DNA of 64,000 bases, taken from DASPHG01 sp963849605. GTDB taxonomy: Bacteria > Actinomycetota > Thermoleophilia > Solirubrobacterales > Thermoleophilaceae. The notes under the pieces were generated by a model. It was not told the DNA's origin. It did no database searches and saw nothing but the letters and a program-made list of their open reading frames with translations. The stretch spans positions 744,001-808,000 of the forward strand of contig CAWKHX010000002.1 in the NCBI GenBank assembly GCA_963849605.1, written 5' to 3'. Positions 1 through 7,285 of this stretch are shown here, piece by piece (position 1 is the first letter of the stretch; each line of letters opens with the position of its first letter). The position numbers and the translations under genes are program-made.

Positions 1-532
1 TCACGGCCAGCGCGAGCCGCTCGGTCACGTCGAGCGTCTCGAGCAGCTCGACCTTCTGCTCGAAGGTGAGATCGGGCGAGTAGCCGGCCGTGTCGGCCAG
101 CGGCCCCGGCTCGGAGATCGAGCGGAGGAACGCCGCGATCCGGCCGTCGTCGCCGCGGTGCTCGAGGATCTCCTCGACCAGTGCGCGGTACTCGCGCTCG
201 AGCTCGCGCGTGCGCCCGTCGCGCGGCTCATCGTCGGGCCGCTCTTCAACCTCGACGCGCAGGGCGCCGCTCGGATCGGGGCTCGCCGCGCCGATCACGC
301 CGCGGTGGAGCCCGTCGAGCTCGACCGCCCGGCCGCCGCCCGGCAGCCGGATCTGAGCGCCGACCTCGGCGACCGTCCCGACGTCCGCGTAGGCGTTGTC
401 GTGCCGCGGCACGAGCAGCACGCGCTCCTCGTCGCCGACGTCCACGGGCAGGCTGACGCTCATGTGGGGGAACACGACGACGTCCTCGAGCGGGATGAGG
501 AGAAGGTTCGGCATTTCAGCTTCCATTTCCAT
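1..532 (-). CDS. lon: Lon protease, N-terminal part (runs off the left edge)
   Basis: Reading the minus strand from ATG 532 gives about 177 residues beginning MEMEAEMPNLLLIPLEDVVV, the opening of the Lon substrate-recognition (LAN) domain: the 'LIPLEDVVVFPHM' stretch matches the start of ATP-dependent Lon proteases. Residues further on (a Glu/Arg-rich helix, then 'LTFEQKVELLETLDVTERLAL') match the helical linker that follows the LAN domain in full-length Lon. The AAA+ and Ser-Lys protease domains would lie beyond the window, so a stand-alone LAN protein cannot be fully excluded. ATG 526 and 514 are in-frame alternative starts. A TATACT hexamer lies about 22 bases upstream. The gene is divergent from the thi operon. 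Confidence 0.85.
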   Translation of the reverse strand, partial: MEMEAEMPNLLLIPLEDVVVFPHMSVSLPVDVGDEERVLLVPRHDNAYADVGTVAEVGAQIRLPGGGRAVELDGLHRGVIGAASPDPSGALRVEVEERPDDEPRDGRTRELEREYRALVEEILEHRGDDGRIAAFLRSISEPGPLADTAGYSPDLTFEQKVELLETLDVTERLALAV

Positions 533-553
533 AGTTACTAATAAGGAGTAAGC

Positions 554-561
554 AGTATAGA
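554..561. promoter_or_regulatory. Overlapping divergent -10 elements for lon and the thi operon
   Basis: The bases agtataga read TATAGA on the plus strand (556-561) and TATACT on the minus strand (559-554). Both are good TANNNT -10 hexamers. The minus one sits 22 bases before the lon start; the plus one sits about 25 bases before the TPP riboswitch. No convincing TTGACA -35 is visible on either side. Inferred from sequence only. Confidence 0.45.
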
Positions 562-585
562 GCTGCCGTAGACTCTCGCCTCGTC

Positions 586-677
586 ACAGGGGGGCTCGCG
601 GAGGCGGGCTGAGATAGCACCCGGATCCGGTGCTGACCCTTCGAACCTGTGGGGTAATGCCCGCGAAGGGAGCGCAG
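586..677 (+). promoter_or_regulatory. TPP (thiamine pyrophosphate) riboswitch, THI element
   Basis: All conserved TPP-aptamer blocks are present in order: GCTGAGA at 608-614, a hairpin with arms AGCACC/GGTGCT, ACCCTT at 636-641, GAACCTG at 643-649, GGTAATGC at 653-660 and GCGAAGGGA at 663-671. This is the RF00059 arrangement, which binds thiamine pyrophosphate and represses downstream thiamine genes. Here it precedes thiZXY directly. The 3' conserved AAGGGAG also has ideal Shine-Dalgarno spacing (5 bases) to the TTG at 678, so control may be at translation initiation, with the ribosome-binding site buried in the ligand-bound aptamer. Confidence 0.95.
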
Positions 678-1418
678 TTGCAGCCCACCCTCATAAAGGA
701 GACCACCGCCGTCCGACTGGGCGGGGTCGCGCGGCGCTTCCGCGACGTCGAGGCGCTCGCGGGGGTCGATCTGGCGGTCGCGGACGGCGAGATCGTTGGG
801 ATCGTCGGGCCGTCGGGGTGCGGCAAGTCGACGCTGCTCGAGCTCGTTGCGGGGCTGCAGGAGCCGGACGCCGGCGAGGTCGAGGCGCCGGCCGCGGCCT
901 ACATGCCGCAGAAGGACCTGCTGCTCCCGTGGCGCGACGCGCTCGGGAACGCGGCGCTCGCTCTCGAGGCCGGCGGCGTGCGGCGCGGCGAAGCCCGCGG
1001 CCGTGCGGCGCCCCTGTTCGAGCGCTTCGGGCTCGGCGGGTTCGAGCGGACGCCGCCGTACGAGCTCTCCGGCGGGATGCGCCAGCGCGTGGCCTTCATG
1101 CGCACCCTCCTCCCCGGCCGCCCCCTGCTCCTGCTCGACGAGCCGTTCGCTTCGCTCGACTCCCTGACGCGCGCGGAGATGCAGGCGTGGCTGGCCGAGG
1201 CGCTCGAGGCGGAGCCGCGCACCACGCTGCTCGTGACGCACGACGTCGAGGAGGCGCTCTACCTGGCCGACCGCGTCGCGGTGATGTCGCCACGGCCGGG
1301 CCGCGTGGTGGCGGAGCTCGACGTGCCGCTGCCCCGCCCCCGCCCCCGGCGCGAGACCGTCACCGACCCGGCGTTCGTCGAGCTCAAGGAACAGGCGCTG
1401 GAGGCGCTCGGCCTGTGA
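678..1418 (+). CDS. thiZ: Thiamine-precursor ABC transporter, ATP-binding subunit
   Basis: A 246-residue ABC ATPase. Walker A GPSGCGKST is near residue 44, the Q-loop MPQKD near 76, the signature LSGGMRQR near 130 and Walker B LLLLDEP near 150, followed by a switch-region 'THDVEEAL'. The family (ThiZ, related to taurine/nitrate importers) powers uptake of hydroxymethylpyrimidine-type thiamine precursors. The TPP riboswitch immediately upstream supports this assignment. I chose TTG 678 because it is 5 bases after AAGGGAG and follows the aptamer; the ATGs at 630 and 657 lie inside the riboswitch. The stop overlaps the start of the permease gene (GTGA), so the two are probably translationally coupled. 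Confidence 0.88.
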   Translation: MQPTLIKETTAVRLGGVARRFRDVEALAGVDLAVADGEIVGIVGPSGCGKSTLLELVAGLQEPDAGEVEAPAAAYMPQKDLLLPWRDALGNAALALEAGGVRRGEARGRAAPLFERFGLGGFERTPPYELSGGMRQRVAFMRTLLPGRPLLLLDEPFASLDSLTRAEMQAWLAEALEAEPRTTLLVTHDVEEALYLADRVAVMSPRPGRVVAELDVPLPRPRPRRETVTDPAFVELKEQALEALGL

Positions 1419-2158
1419 AGCGCGCCCTGCCGGCAGTCGGCCTGCTCCTGCTCGTCCTCGCCGCGTGGTGGTGGGTGGCGAGCTGGGACTCGGTCGACGA
1501 CCTCCTGCTGGCGTCGCCGTCGGAGACGTGGCAGGCGCTCCGCGACGACCGCCAGCTCCTGCTCGACAACGCCTGGGTGACCCTCGTCGAGGTGCTGCTC
1601 GGCCTCGCGATCGCGATCGCCGCCGCGTTCGCGCTCGCGGTCGCGATGCACCTGGTGCGGCCGCTGCGCGACGCCGCGTACCCGCTGCTCGTCGCCTCGC
1701 AGGCGATCCCCATCTTCGTCCTCGCGCCGATCTTCGTGCTGGCGTTCGACTACGGCATCGGGCCGAAGCTCGCGCTCGTGGCGCTGATCTCGTTCTTCCC
1801 GATCGCCGTCGGGCTGCTCGACGGCCTGCGGTCGGTCGACGCGGACCTGCAGAAGCTGATGCAGAGCCTGGGCGCGAGCCGCGTGTTCCGCCTGACGCGC
1901 GTGGAACTGCCCGCCGCGCTCCCCGGTTTCTTCAGCGGTCTGCGGATCGGCGCCTCCGTCGCGGTCATCGGCGCGGTGTTCGGCGAGCTGGCAGGAGCCG
2001 ACGAGGGACTTGGCCGCCTGATATTCCTGGGGAACAACCAGCTCGAGACGCCGCGCGTATATGCGGGCGTCGTGATCCTGACCGTCATGGCCGTTGGCCT
2101 GTTCGCGCTCGTGTCGCTGGCAGAGCGCGCTGCCATTCCCTGGAGGACCAAGACTTGA
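1415..2158 (+). CDS. thiX: Thiamine-precursor ABC transporter, permease
   Basis: A 247-residue integral membrane protein with about six hydrophobic segments and the BPD_transp_1 coupling signature (around 'LGASRVFRLTRVELPAALPG', where the EAA-type loop contacts the ATPase). It starts at GTG 1415, overlapping the thiZ stop as GTGA, and its own stop overlaps the thiY start (TTGA). Together with its neighbours it forms a complete importer located in the cytoplasmic membrane. The family alone (NitT/TauT permeases) would not give substrate; the riboswitch and the THI5/NMT1-type binding protein next door do. Confidence 0.85.
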   Translation: MKRALPAVGLLLLVLAAWWWVASWDSVDDLLLASPSETWQALRDDRQLLLDNAWVTLVEVLLGLAIAIAAAFALAVAMHLVRPLRDAAYPLLVASQAIPIFVLAPIFVLAFDYGIGPKLALVALISFFPIAVGLLDGLRSVDADLQKLMQSLGASRVFRLTRVELPAALPGFFSGLRIGASVAVIGAVFGELAGADEGLGRLIFLGNNQLETPRVYAGVVILTVMAVGLFALVSLAERAAIPWRTKT

Positions 2159-3144
2159 GACGACTGCTCCCAGCTATCGCCGCGCTCGCCGCGGTCTCCG
2201 CCCTGGCCGCCGGCTGCGGCGAGAAGGAGGAGAGCCTCGAGCCCGGCGCCCCCGAGCCGCTCGAGATCATGCTCGACTTCTTCCCGAACGCCGACCACGC
2301 CCCGATCTACGCGGCCGAGGCGGCCGGGCACTTCGATGACGTCGGCCTCGACGTCGAGATCCGCCAGCCGCCGGACCCGGCGGCGCCGCTCAAGCAGGTG
2401 GTGGGCGGGCGCGTCGACCTGGCGATCTCGTACGAGCCCGAGGTGCTGCGGGCGCGCGACGACGGGCTCGCGGTCCAGGCCGTCGGCGCGCTGGTGCAGG
2501 CGCCGCTGACGTCGATCATCTCCCTGCCTTCGGCGGGGATCCGGCGGCCGGAGGACCTCGACGGGAAGGTCGTCGGCACCGCCGGGATCGACTACCAGTC
2601 GGCCTATCTCGAGGCGATCGCGAAGCGCGCGGGGGCCGATGTCGAGGAGCGCAACGTCGGCTTCAACCTCACCGGCGCTCTGCTGGCGAAGAAGGTGGAC
2701 GCGATCCTCGGCGGGTTCTGGAACTACGAGGGCACCGACCTCCGCCTGCGTGGCAAGGACCCGCAGATCATCCGGATCGAACAGGCCGGCGTGCCGACCT
2801 ACGACGAGCTCGTGCTGGTCGCCAACGCGGACCAGGAGGACGACCGCATCAAGCGCTTCGTGGCGGCGCTCGAGCGCGGCGTCGAGGACCTGCAGCGCGA
2901 CCCGGACAAGGCGCTCAAGGGGCTCCTCGACGCGAACCCCGACCTCGATCCGAAGCTCCAGCGCGAAGTACTCGACGTGACGCTGCCGCTCTTCCAGCCG
3001 CCTGAGGGCAAGCCCTACGGCTGGCAGGACCCCGGCGAGTGGAACGACTTTGCCCACTGGATGCGCGACAACGAGCTGCTCGAGAACCTGATCGACGCCG
3101 AGGACTCGTTCACGAACGACTACCTCCCCGGCCAGGTGCCCTAG
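2155..3144 (+). CDS. thiY: Thiamine-precursor substrate-binding lipoprotein (THI5/NMT1 family)
   Basis: A 329-residue protein starting at TTG 2155 (TTGA overlap with the permease stop). Residues 1-20 form a lipoprotein signal with lipobox LAAGC; Cys21 would be lipidated. The mature part opens 'LEIMLDFFPNADHAPIYAAEAAGHF', characteristic of NMT1/THI5-like proteins that bind pyrimidine precursors such as formylaminopyrimidine. It ends at TAG directly abutting, without a gap, the convergent glycosylase gene. Assignment as ThiY rests on family plus the TPP riboswitch; the exact pyrimidine is not visible from sequence. Confidence 0.87.
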   Translation: MRRLLPAIAALAAVSALAAGCGEKEESLEPGAPEPLEIMLDFFPNADHAPIYAAEAAGHFDDVGLDVEIRQPPDPAAPLKQVVGGRVDLAISYEPEVLRARDDGLAVQAVGALVQAPLTSIISLPSAGIRRPEDLDGKVVGTAGIDYQSAYLEAIAKRAGADVEERNVGFNLTGALLAKKVDAILGGFWNYEGTDLRLRGKDPQIIRIEQAGVPTYDELVLVANADQEDDRIKRFVAALERGVEDLQRDPDKALKGLLDANPDLDPKLQREVLDVTLPLFQPPEGKPYGWQDPGEWNDFAHWMRDNELLENLIDAEDSFTNDYLPGQVP

Positions 3145-4032
3145 TCAGGCCGCTCGGCCCACGGCGGGCGGCATCCGGCCCGCGGCCCACCGCGGCGGGG
3201 TGTCCCGCAGCAGCGCGCGGCGGCCGGCGATGACGTAGGTGCCCGCGAGGCCCTGGAACGGCGCGTAGGGCTCGAAGAACTCGCGCACCTCGTCCTCGGT
3301 TGCCCGGCGGCCAAGGCCGGCGAGGCGGCCGACGATCTTCACGTAGGCGAGGTCGCCCGCGGGGATCATGTCGTCGCGACCCTGGCCCTCCAAGGCGAGC
3401 TTCTCGACGGTCCACGAGCCGATCTCGCGAATCGATCGCAGCCGCTGCCAGGCGGGCTCGTGCTCGTCGAGGTCGATGCGGCCCGCCGCGACCTCGCGCG
3501 CGACCTTGACCATCGCGAGCGCGCGCTTGGGGGCCAGGTCGCATGCCGCCAGCTCGGCCGGAGCGAGCCCGGCGATTGCCTCGGGCGCCGGCGCGTCCCG
3601 CCAGCGGCGGCAGTCGCTGCGGCGGCCCCAGCGCCAGATCAGGCGGCGCTGGATCTCATACGCCCGGCCGCCCTCGATCAGCTGCTCGGTGATGGCGAAC
3701 GCGAGCGCCTCGAACGGCTCCGCCTTGCGTTCCGGGCGGATCATCGGCCAGCGCCCGATCACCCGGCCGAGCAGCGGATCGCGACGGAAGCGTTCATGAA
3801 ATTCGCACAGGTCCTGGTCGAGCCCGCACAGGAACGCCATCCGCTCGATCCCGTAGAGAGCCGCCTCGCGCGTGGGCGCGTCGGCGGCCACGCGGATCAC
3901 GCCCGGGCCCGGCCACGCCCGCGTGATGACCGGCTGGTCGCGGAAGTGGATCCAGCGCACGGCACCTGAGCCGCGGCGCTTCAAGAGGCCGCAGCGCGAC
4001 GCCCGCGGCAGCCGGTAGGGCCCCGGCGGCAC
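3145..4032 (-). CDS. AlkA-like DNA-3-methyladenine glycosylase (HhH-GPD superfamily)
   Basis: A 295-residue protein (GTG start at 4032). The C-terminal half carries the helix-hairpin-helix 'LRSIREIGSWTVEKLAL' around residues 217-233 and the following 'PAGDLAY' segment that supplies the catalytic aspartate of HhH-GPD glycosylases; 'FEALAFAITEQLI' resembles the helix before the HhH module. This family excises alkylated bases in base excision repair. The N-terminal ~90 residues resemble the AlkA N-terminal sheet domain only loosely. A second, shorter AlkA-type gene is at 53220-53837. Convergent with thiY with zero spacing. Confidence 0.8.
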   Translation of the reverse strand: MPPGPYRLPRASRCGLLKRRGSGAVRWIHFRDQPVITRAWPGPGVIRVAADAPTREAALYGIERMAFLCGLDQDLCEFHERFRRDPLLGRVIGRWPMIRPERKAEPFEALAFAITEQLIEGGRAYEIQRRLIWRWGRRSDCRRWRDAPAPEAIAGLAPAELAACDLAPKRALAMVKVAREVAAGRIDLDEHEPAWQRLRSIREIGSWTVEKLALEGQGRDDMIPAGDLAYVKIVGRLAGLGRRATEDEVREFFEPYAPFQGLAGTYVIAGRRALLRDTPPRWAAGRMPPAVGRAA

Positions 4033-4055
4033 GAAATCCCGTTGAAGAGAGACGC

Positions 4056-4328
4056 TCAGCGCTTCAGGAGGTGGATATCCACCAGAAACGACCGCGACTC
4101 GGCGATCTCGATCTTCTTGCCGCCGCGGCGGCCCCCGACCCGGACCCTGCGGCTCCGCGGGTGGCGGATCCGCCAGAGGACGAACGTCGCCACGCCGACG
4201 AGGAACCCACCCGTGGCGGCCAGCACCGGCGCCGGAAGCGAGACGACCCGCTGGGCGAGCGTCATGGGCGGCCGCTCGACGGGCCGCACCTCGTTCACCT
4301 CGGACAGGACTGGGAGGGATTCCGTCAA
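4056..4328 (-). CDS. Small single-pass membrane protein, unknown function
   Basis: About 90 residues from TTG 4328 (an upstream ATG at 4394 is in frame but the DNA between looks non-coding). One hydrophobic segment (around 'PAPVLAATGGFLVGVATFVLW') is followed by a basic tail 'RIRHPRSRRVRVGGRRGGKK', consistent with a cytoplasmic C-terminus. No domain is recognised. It sits between the glycosylase and acyltransferase genes on the same strand. Start uncertain. Confidence 0.5.
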   Translation of the reverse strand: MTESLPVLSEVNEVRPVERPPMTLAQRVVSLPAPVLAATGGFLVGVATFVLWRIRHPRSRRVRVGGRRGGKKIEIAESRSFLVDIHLLKR

Positions 4329-4424
4329 GACGGCGAGTCTACCCCGGGAGCGGGCGGAGCCCGCGGTCACGCGAGCGGGATGCTCGCTACCCAATTCAAG
4401 ACGCGGACAGGGATGTCCGCGGAG

Positions 4425-5552
4425 CTATAACGGTTTCTCGTAGATCCGGAAGGTCTTCACGATGTCCCCGCCCATCGCCTCCATCGCCTTGTTCATCGCC
4501 GTGTTCGACTCGAGGATCCAGCCGGTTTCGCCGCCCTTCTGGGGCCGCCGGGCGGCCGTCTCGAAGTGCTCGATGTAGAACTTGGCCGCCACGCCCGTGT
4601 GCTGGTACTCGGGCAGCACGCCGAGCGCCCACACCCGGACCCACTTGATGGTGTCCTTCGCGCGCAGGAAGCGCGCCCAGCCGAACGGCAGGAGCCGGCC
4701 GTTCACCTTGGCGAGGATCTCGTTGTAGTCGAGCAGCGTCAGCGCCGCGCCCACGGTCTCCCCGTCCTTCTCGGCAATGAACGCCCAGTTCTCGTCGAGA
4801 AGCGGCTTCAGGTCCTTCGCGTACGCCCGCAGCTCGTTGTCCGTGAGCGGCACGAAGCCCCAGTTGCGCTCCCAGGCCTTGTTGTAGACGTCCATGAAGC
4901 GCTCCACCTCGCCGCGGAAGTCGCGCCGCCGCATGTTGCGGACGGTGATGCCGTGCTCGGGCTCGAGCTTGTCTGCGAGGTCCTCGAGCACGGGGAGCAG
5001 CCGGCTCTGGCGCGCGGACATGTGGAGGCTCCACTTGTAGAGGTCAGCGGCCTTCGTCAGCCCGTAGGACTCGAGCAGCCGCTGGTAGTAGGGCTGGTGC
5101 CACGACTCGAGGATCTGCGGCTTGACGTCGAAGCCCTCCACGAGCACGCCGCACTCGTGGTTCGTCGAGAAGTCCATCGGGCCGACCATCCGGTCGCGCC
5201 CCCTCTCGCGCAGCCACCCCTCGGCCGTCTCGAGCAGCGCCGTGGCGACCTCCTGGTCGTCTTCGGCCTCGAAGAACCCGAACATCCCCCAGTCGTTGTC
5301 CTGGAACTCGTTGAAGCGGTGGTCGACGTGGGCGGTGATGCGGCCGACCGGCTCGCCGTCCCGCCAGGCCAGGAAGTACTCCGCCTCGGCGTGCTCGAAG
5401 AAGGGGTTCTTCTCGCGGTCGAGGTGCCGCTTGCGCTCCATGATGAGCGGGGGCACCCAGTTCTCGGCGTTACGATAGATCCGCCAGGGCAGCTTGATGA
5501 ACCGCTTCAGGTCCCCGCGGGACCGAACCGGCTTGACCTCGATCGCTGCCAC
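4425..5552 (-). CDS. GNAT-fold acyltransferase, YghO-like; candidate bacterial ceramide synthase
   Basis: A 375-residue protein from GTG 5552. The C-terminal half shows GNAT features: 'WVRVWALGVLPEYQHTGVAAKFY' matches the acyl-CoA binding strand/loop (LGVxPxxxxxGV). The N-terminal half ('FIKLPWRIYRNAENWVPPL') belongs to the long GNAT family that includes YghO. Its start is only 19 bases from the divergent start of a serine-palmitoyltransferase-like gene. In Caulobacter the ceramide synthase that N-acylates the sphingoid base is also a GNAT-type enzyme, so this could be the N-acyltransferase partner. That role is inference; the general GNAT assignment is secure. Confidence 0.72.
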   Translation of the reverse strand: MAAIEVKPVRSRGDLKRFIKLPWRIYRNAENWVPPLIMERKRHLDREKNPFFEHAEAEYFLAWRDGEPVGRITAHVDHRFNEFQDNDWGMFGFFEAEDDQEVATALLETAEGWLRERGRDRMVGPMDFSTNHECGVLVEGFDVKPQILESWHQPYYQRLLESYGLTKAADLYKWSLHMSARQSRLLPVLEDLADKLEPEHGITVRNMRRRDFRGEVERFMDVYNKAWERNWGFVPLTDNELRAYAKDLKPLLDENWAFIAEKDGETVGAALTLLDYNEILAKVNGRLLPFGWARFLRAKDTIKWVRVWALGVLPEYQHTGVAAKFYIEHFETAARRPQKGGETGWILESNTAMNKAMEAMGGDIVKTFRIYEKPL

Positions 5553-5571
5553 TGCGCCGGACCCTAATCGA

Positions 5572-6780
5572 ATGACAACGGCGATCGACCTCTTCGAGAA
5601 GGCCCGCACACACGACCGGGTCGAGCAGCTGCGCCAGGCGCGCGAGCAGGACCTCATGCCCTATTTCCGCCTCCTCGAGGGCCACGCGGGGCCGGTCGTG
5701 ACGATGGAGGGCAAGGAGCGGATCCAGCTCGGCTCGAACAACTACCTGGGCCTCACCGGCGACGAGCGCGTCAAGCAGGCCGCGCGCGACGCACTCGAGG
5801 AATACGGCACGGCGCTGACCGGGTCGCGCTTCCTCAACGGCACGATCCCTCTCCACATCGAGCTGGAGCGCGAGATCGCCGAGTGGATGGGCACCGACGA
5901 CGCGCTCGTCTTCACGGCGGGCTACCTGGCGAACGTCGGCTGCATCGCGACCCTGCTCGACCCCGGCGACACCGTGATCTGCGACTCCGGCGACCACGCG
6001 TCGATCCTCGACGCCGTGATGATGTCGCGCGCCCGCATCCGGCCCTTCCGGCACAACCGGATGGACAAGCTCGAGACCATGCTCGAGCGCGCGGCCGGGG
6101 ACGGAGGGGGCGTGCTGGTCGTCGTGGACGGCGTGTTCTCGATGGAGGGCGACGTCGCGCCGCTCGGCGAGATCGTCGAGCTGTGCGCGAAGCACGGCGC
6201 GCGGCTGATGGTGGACGAGGCGCATGGCGTCGGGGTCCTGGGGGCGCGAGGCGCGGGCGCGTGCGAGGTCCTGGACGTCGAGGACCGCGTCGACCTGCGC
6301 ATGGGGACGTTCTCGAAGTCGCTGGCCAGCTGCGGCGGCTTCATCGCGGGGCCGGCCGACGTCGTCGATTTCCTGCGGATCCAATCGCGCGCCTTCATGT
6401 TCACCGCTTCGGCGGTCCCGGCCGCCGTGGGTGCGGCCCTGGGCGCGTTGCGGGTCATCCGCTCCGACGAGGGGCCCGAGCTGTTCGCGCGCGTCCTGGA
6501 GAACGCCCGTTACCTGCGCGACGGGTTCAAGCAACTCGGCTACGAGACGGTCGACTCCGACCCGGTGACGCCGATCATCCCCGTGCTGATCGGCGACGAC
6601 TGGCAGGCCGTCCTGATGTGGCGCGCCCTCTACGACGCCGGCGTCTACGTGAACGTCGCGATCCACCCGGCGGTGCCGCCGGGCGGGGCGCTACTGCGCA
6701 CGAGCGTCATGGCGACGCATCAGCGGGAGCACCTGGATCGGGCTCTCGAGATGTTCGAGAAGGTGAAGCCCGCCACGTGA
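5572..6780 (+). CDS. PLP-dependent alpha-oxoamine synthase, serine-palmitoyltransferase-like
   Basis: A 402-residue fold-type I PLP enzyme. 'DEAHGVGVLG' (Asp215) contacts the PLP pyridine ring and 'TFSKSLASCGG' carries the Schiff-base lysine, Lys249. Family members (SPT, Kbl, BioF, HemA) condense an amino acid with an acyl-CoA. The segment 'MWRALYDAGVYVNVAIHPAVP', with YVN and PAxPxG, and 'PFRHNRMDKLE' resemble bacterial serine palmitoyltransferase more than BioF or Kbl as I remember them. No biotin or threonine genes are near. ATG 5572 was chosen because earlier in-frame codons run into the divergent acyltransferase gene. The 3' end overlaps the convergent membrane-protein gene by 74 bases. 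Confidence 0.8.
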   Translation: MTTAIDLFEKARTHDRVEQLRQAREQDLMPYFRLLEGHAGPVVTMEGKERIQLGSNNYLGLTGDERVKQAARDALEEYGTALTGSRFLNGTIPLHIELEREIAEWMGTDDALVFTAGYLANVGCIATLLDPGDTVICDSGDHASILDAVMMSRARIRPFRHNRMDKLETMLERAAGDGGGVLVVVDGVFSMEGDVAPLGEIVELCAKHGARLMVDEAHGVGVLGARGAGACEVLDVEDRVDLRMGTFSKSLASCGGFIAGPADVVDFLRIQSRAFMFTASAVPAAVGAALGALRVIRSDEGPELFARVLENARYLRDGFKQLGYETVDSDPVTPIIPVLIGDDWQAVLMWRALYDAGVYVNVAIHPAVPPGGALLRTSVMATHQREHLDRALEMFEKVKPAT

Positions 6781-7285
6781 GGAGGAAGCCGATCACCGCG
6801 TAGAGCGTCGCGGCGGTGATCAGCGCGAACTTCGCCGTCGCGAACGTGAACGCAATGCCCGGCCAGGGCTGGTCGGTATGGCCGTCGAGCACGCGCAGCA
6901 AGGCGACGTTCTCAACCGCGTCGCAGGCAGCAGCCCCGAGCGCCCCCCACGCGAGCGGACGTCCCCAGCGGGCGAGGCGCGACATCCCGCGCTCCGCCGC
7001 GCGGGCGGCGACCACGACACATGCGGCCGCATAGAAGAGCCCATAGAGGACGAGATACGGGAAGTCGAGGTAGAGCGACTCCCGGGCCGCGTCACGACCG
7101 CTTTCGCCCAGCTCGCCGTAGTACTCGGAAGCCTGCTCGGAGGTCCGCGCCAGCTCGAACTCGACGATGCCGACATCGCCCATGTCATCCAGCGCCGGCA
7201 GGGCTAGTGCTCCCACCCCGAGCGTCAGGACGAATAGCGCGAGCACGATCAGGCCGCGCCGCGGGCTGGCCGCCAGCCTCGTCAC
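6707..7285 (-). CDS. Polytopic membrane protein, unknown function
   Basis: A 192-residue protein with about four hydrophobic segments (near residues 11-31, 75-95, 112-130 and 145-168) and a Pro/Ser/Asp-rich hydrophilic tail. Start is GTG 7285, overlapping the pyruvate kinase stop as GTGA, so it is probably co-translated with pyk. The C-terminal 74 bases overlap the convergent SPT-like gene. No family recognised. Confidence 0.65.
   Translation of the reverse strand: MTRLAASPRRGLIVLALFVLTLGVGALALPALDDMGDVGIVEFELARTSEQASEYYGELGESGRDAARESLYLDFPYLVLYGLFYAAACVVVAARAAERGMSRLARWGRPLAWGALGAAACDAVENVALLRVLDGHTDQPWPGIAFTFATAKFALITAATLYAVIGFLLTWRASPSRTSREPDPGAPADASP

Noticed and set aside
630..677. ATG 630 or 657 as the start of thiZ
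   Set aside because: Both lie within conserved elements of the TPP aptamer; TTG 678 has proper spacing to AAGGGAG.
5494..5571. Upstream ATG 5494 as the start of the SPT-like gene
   Set aside because: It would overlap the divergent acyltransferase coding region, and the residues added do not resemble the family; ATG 5572 fits.
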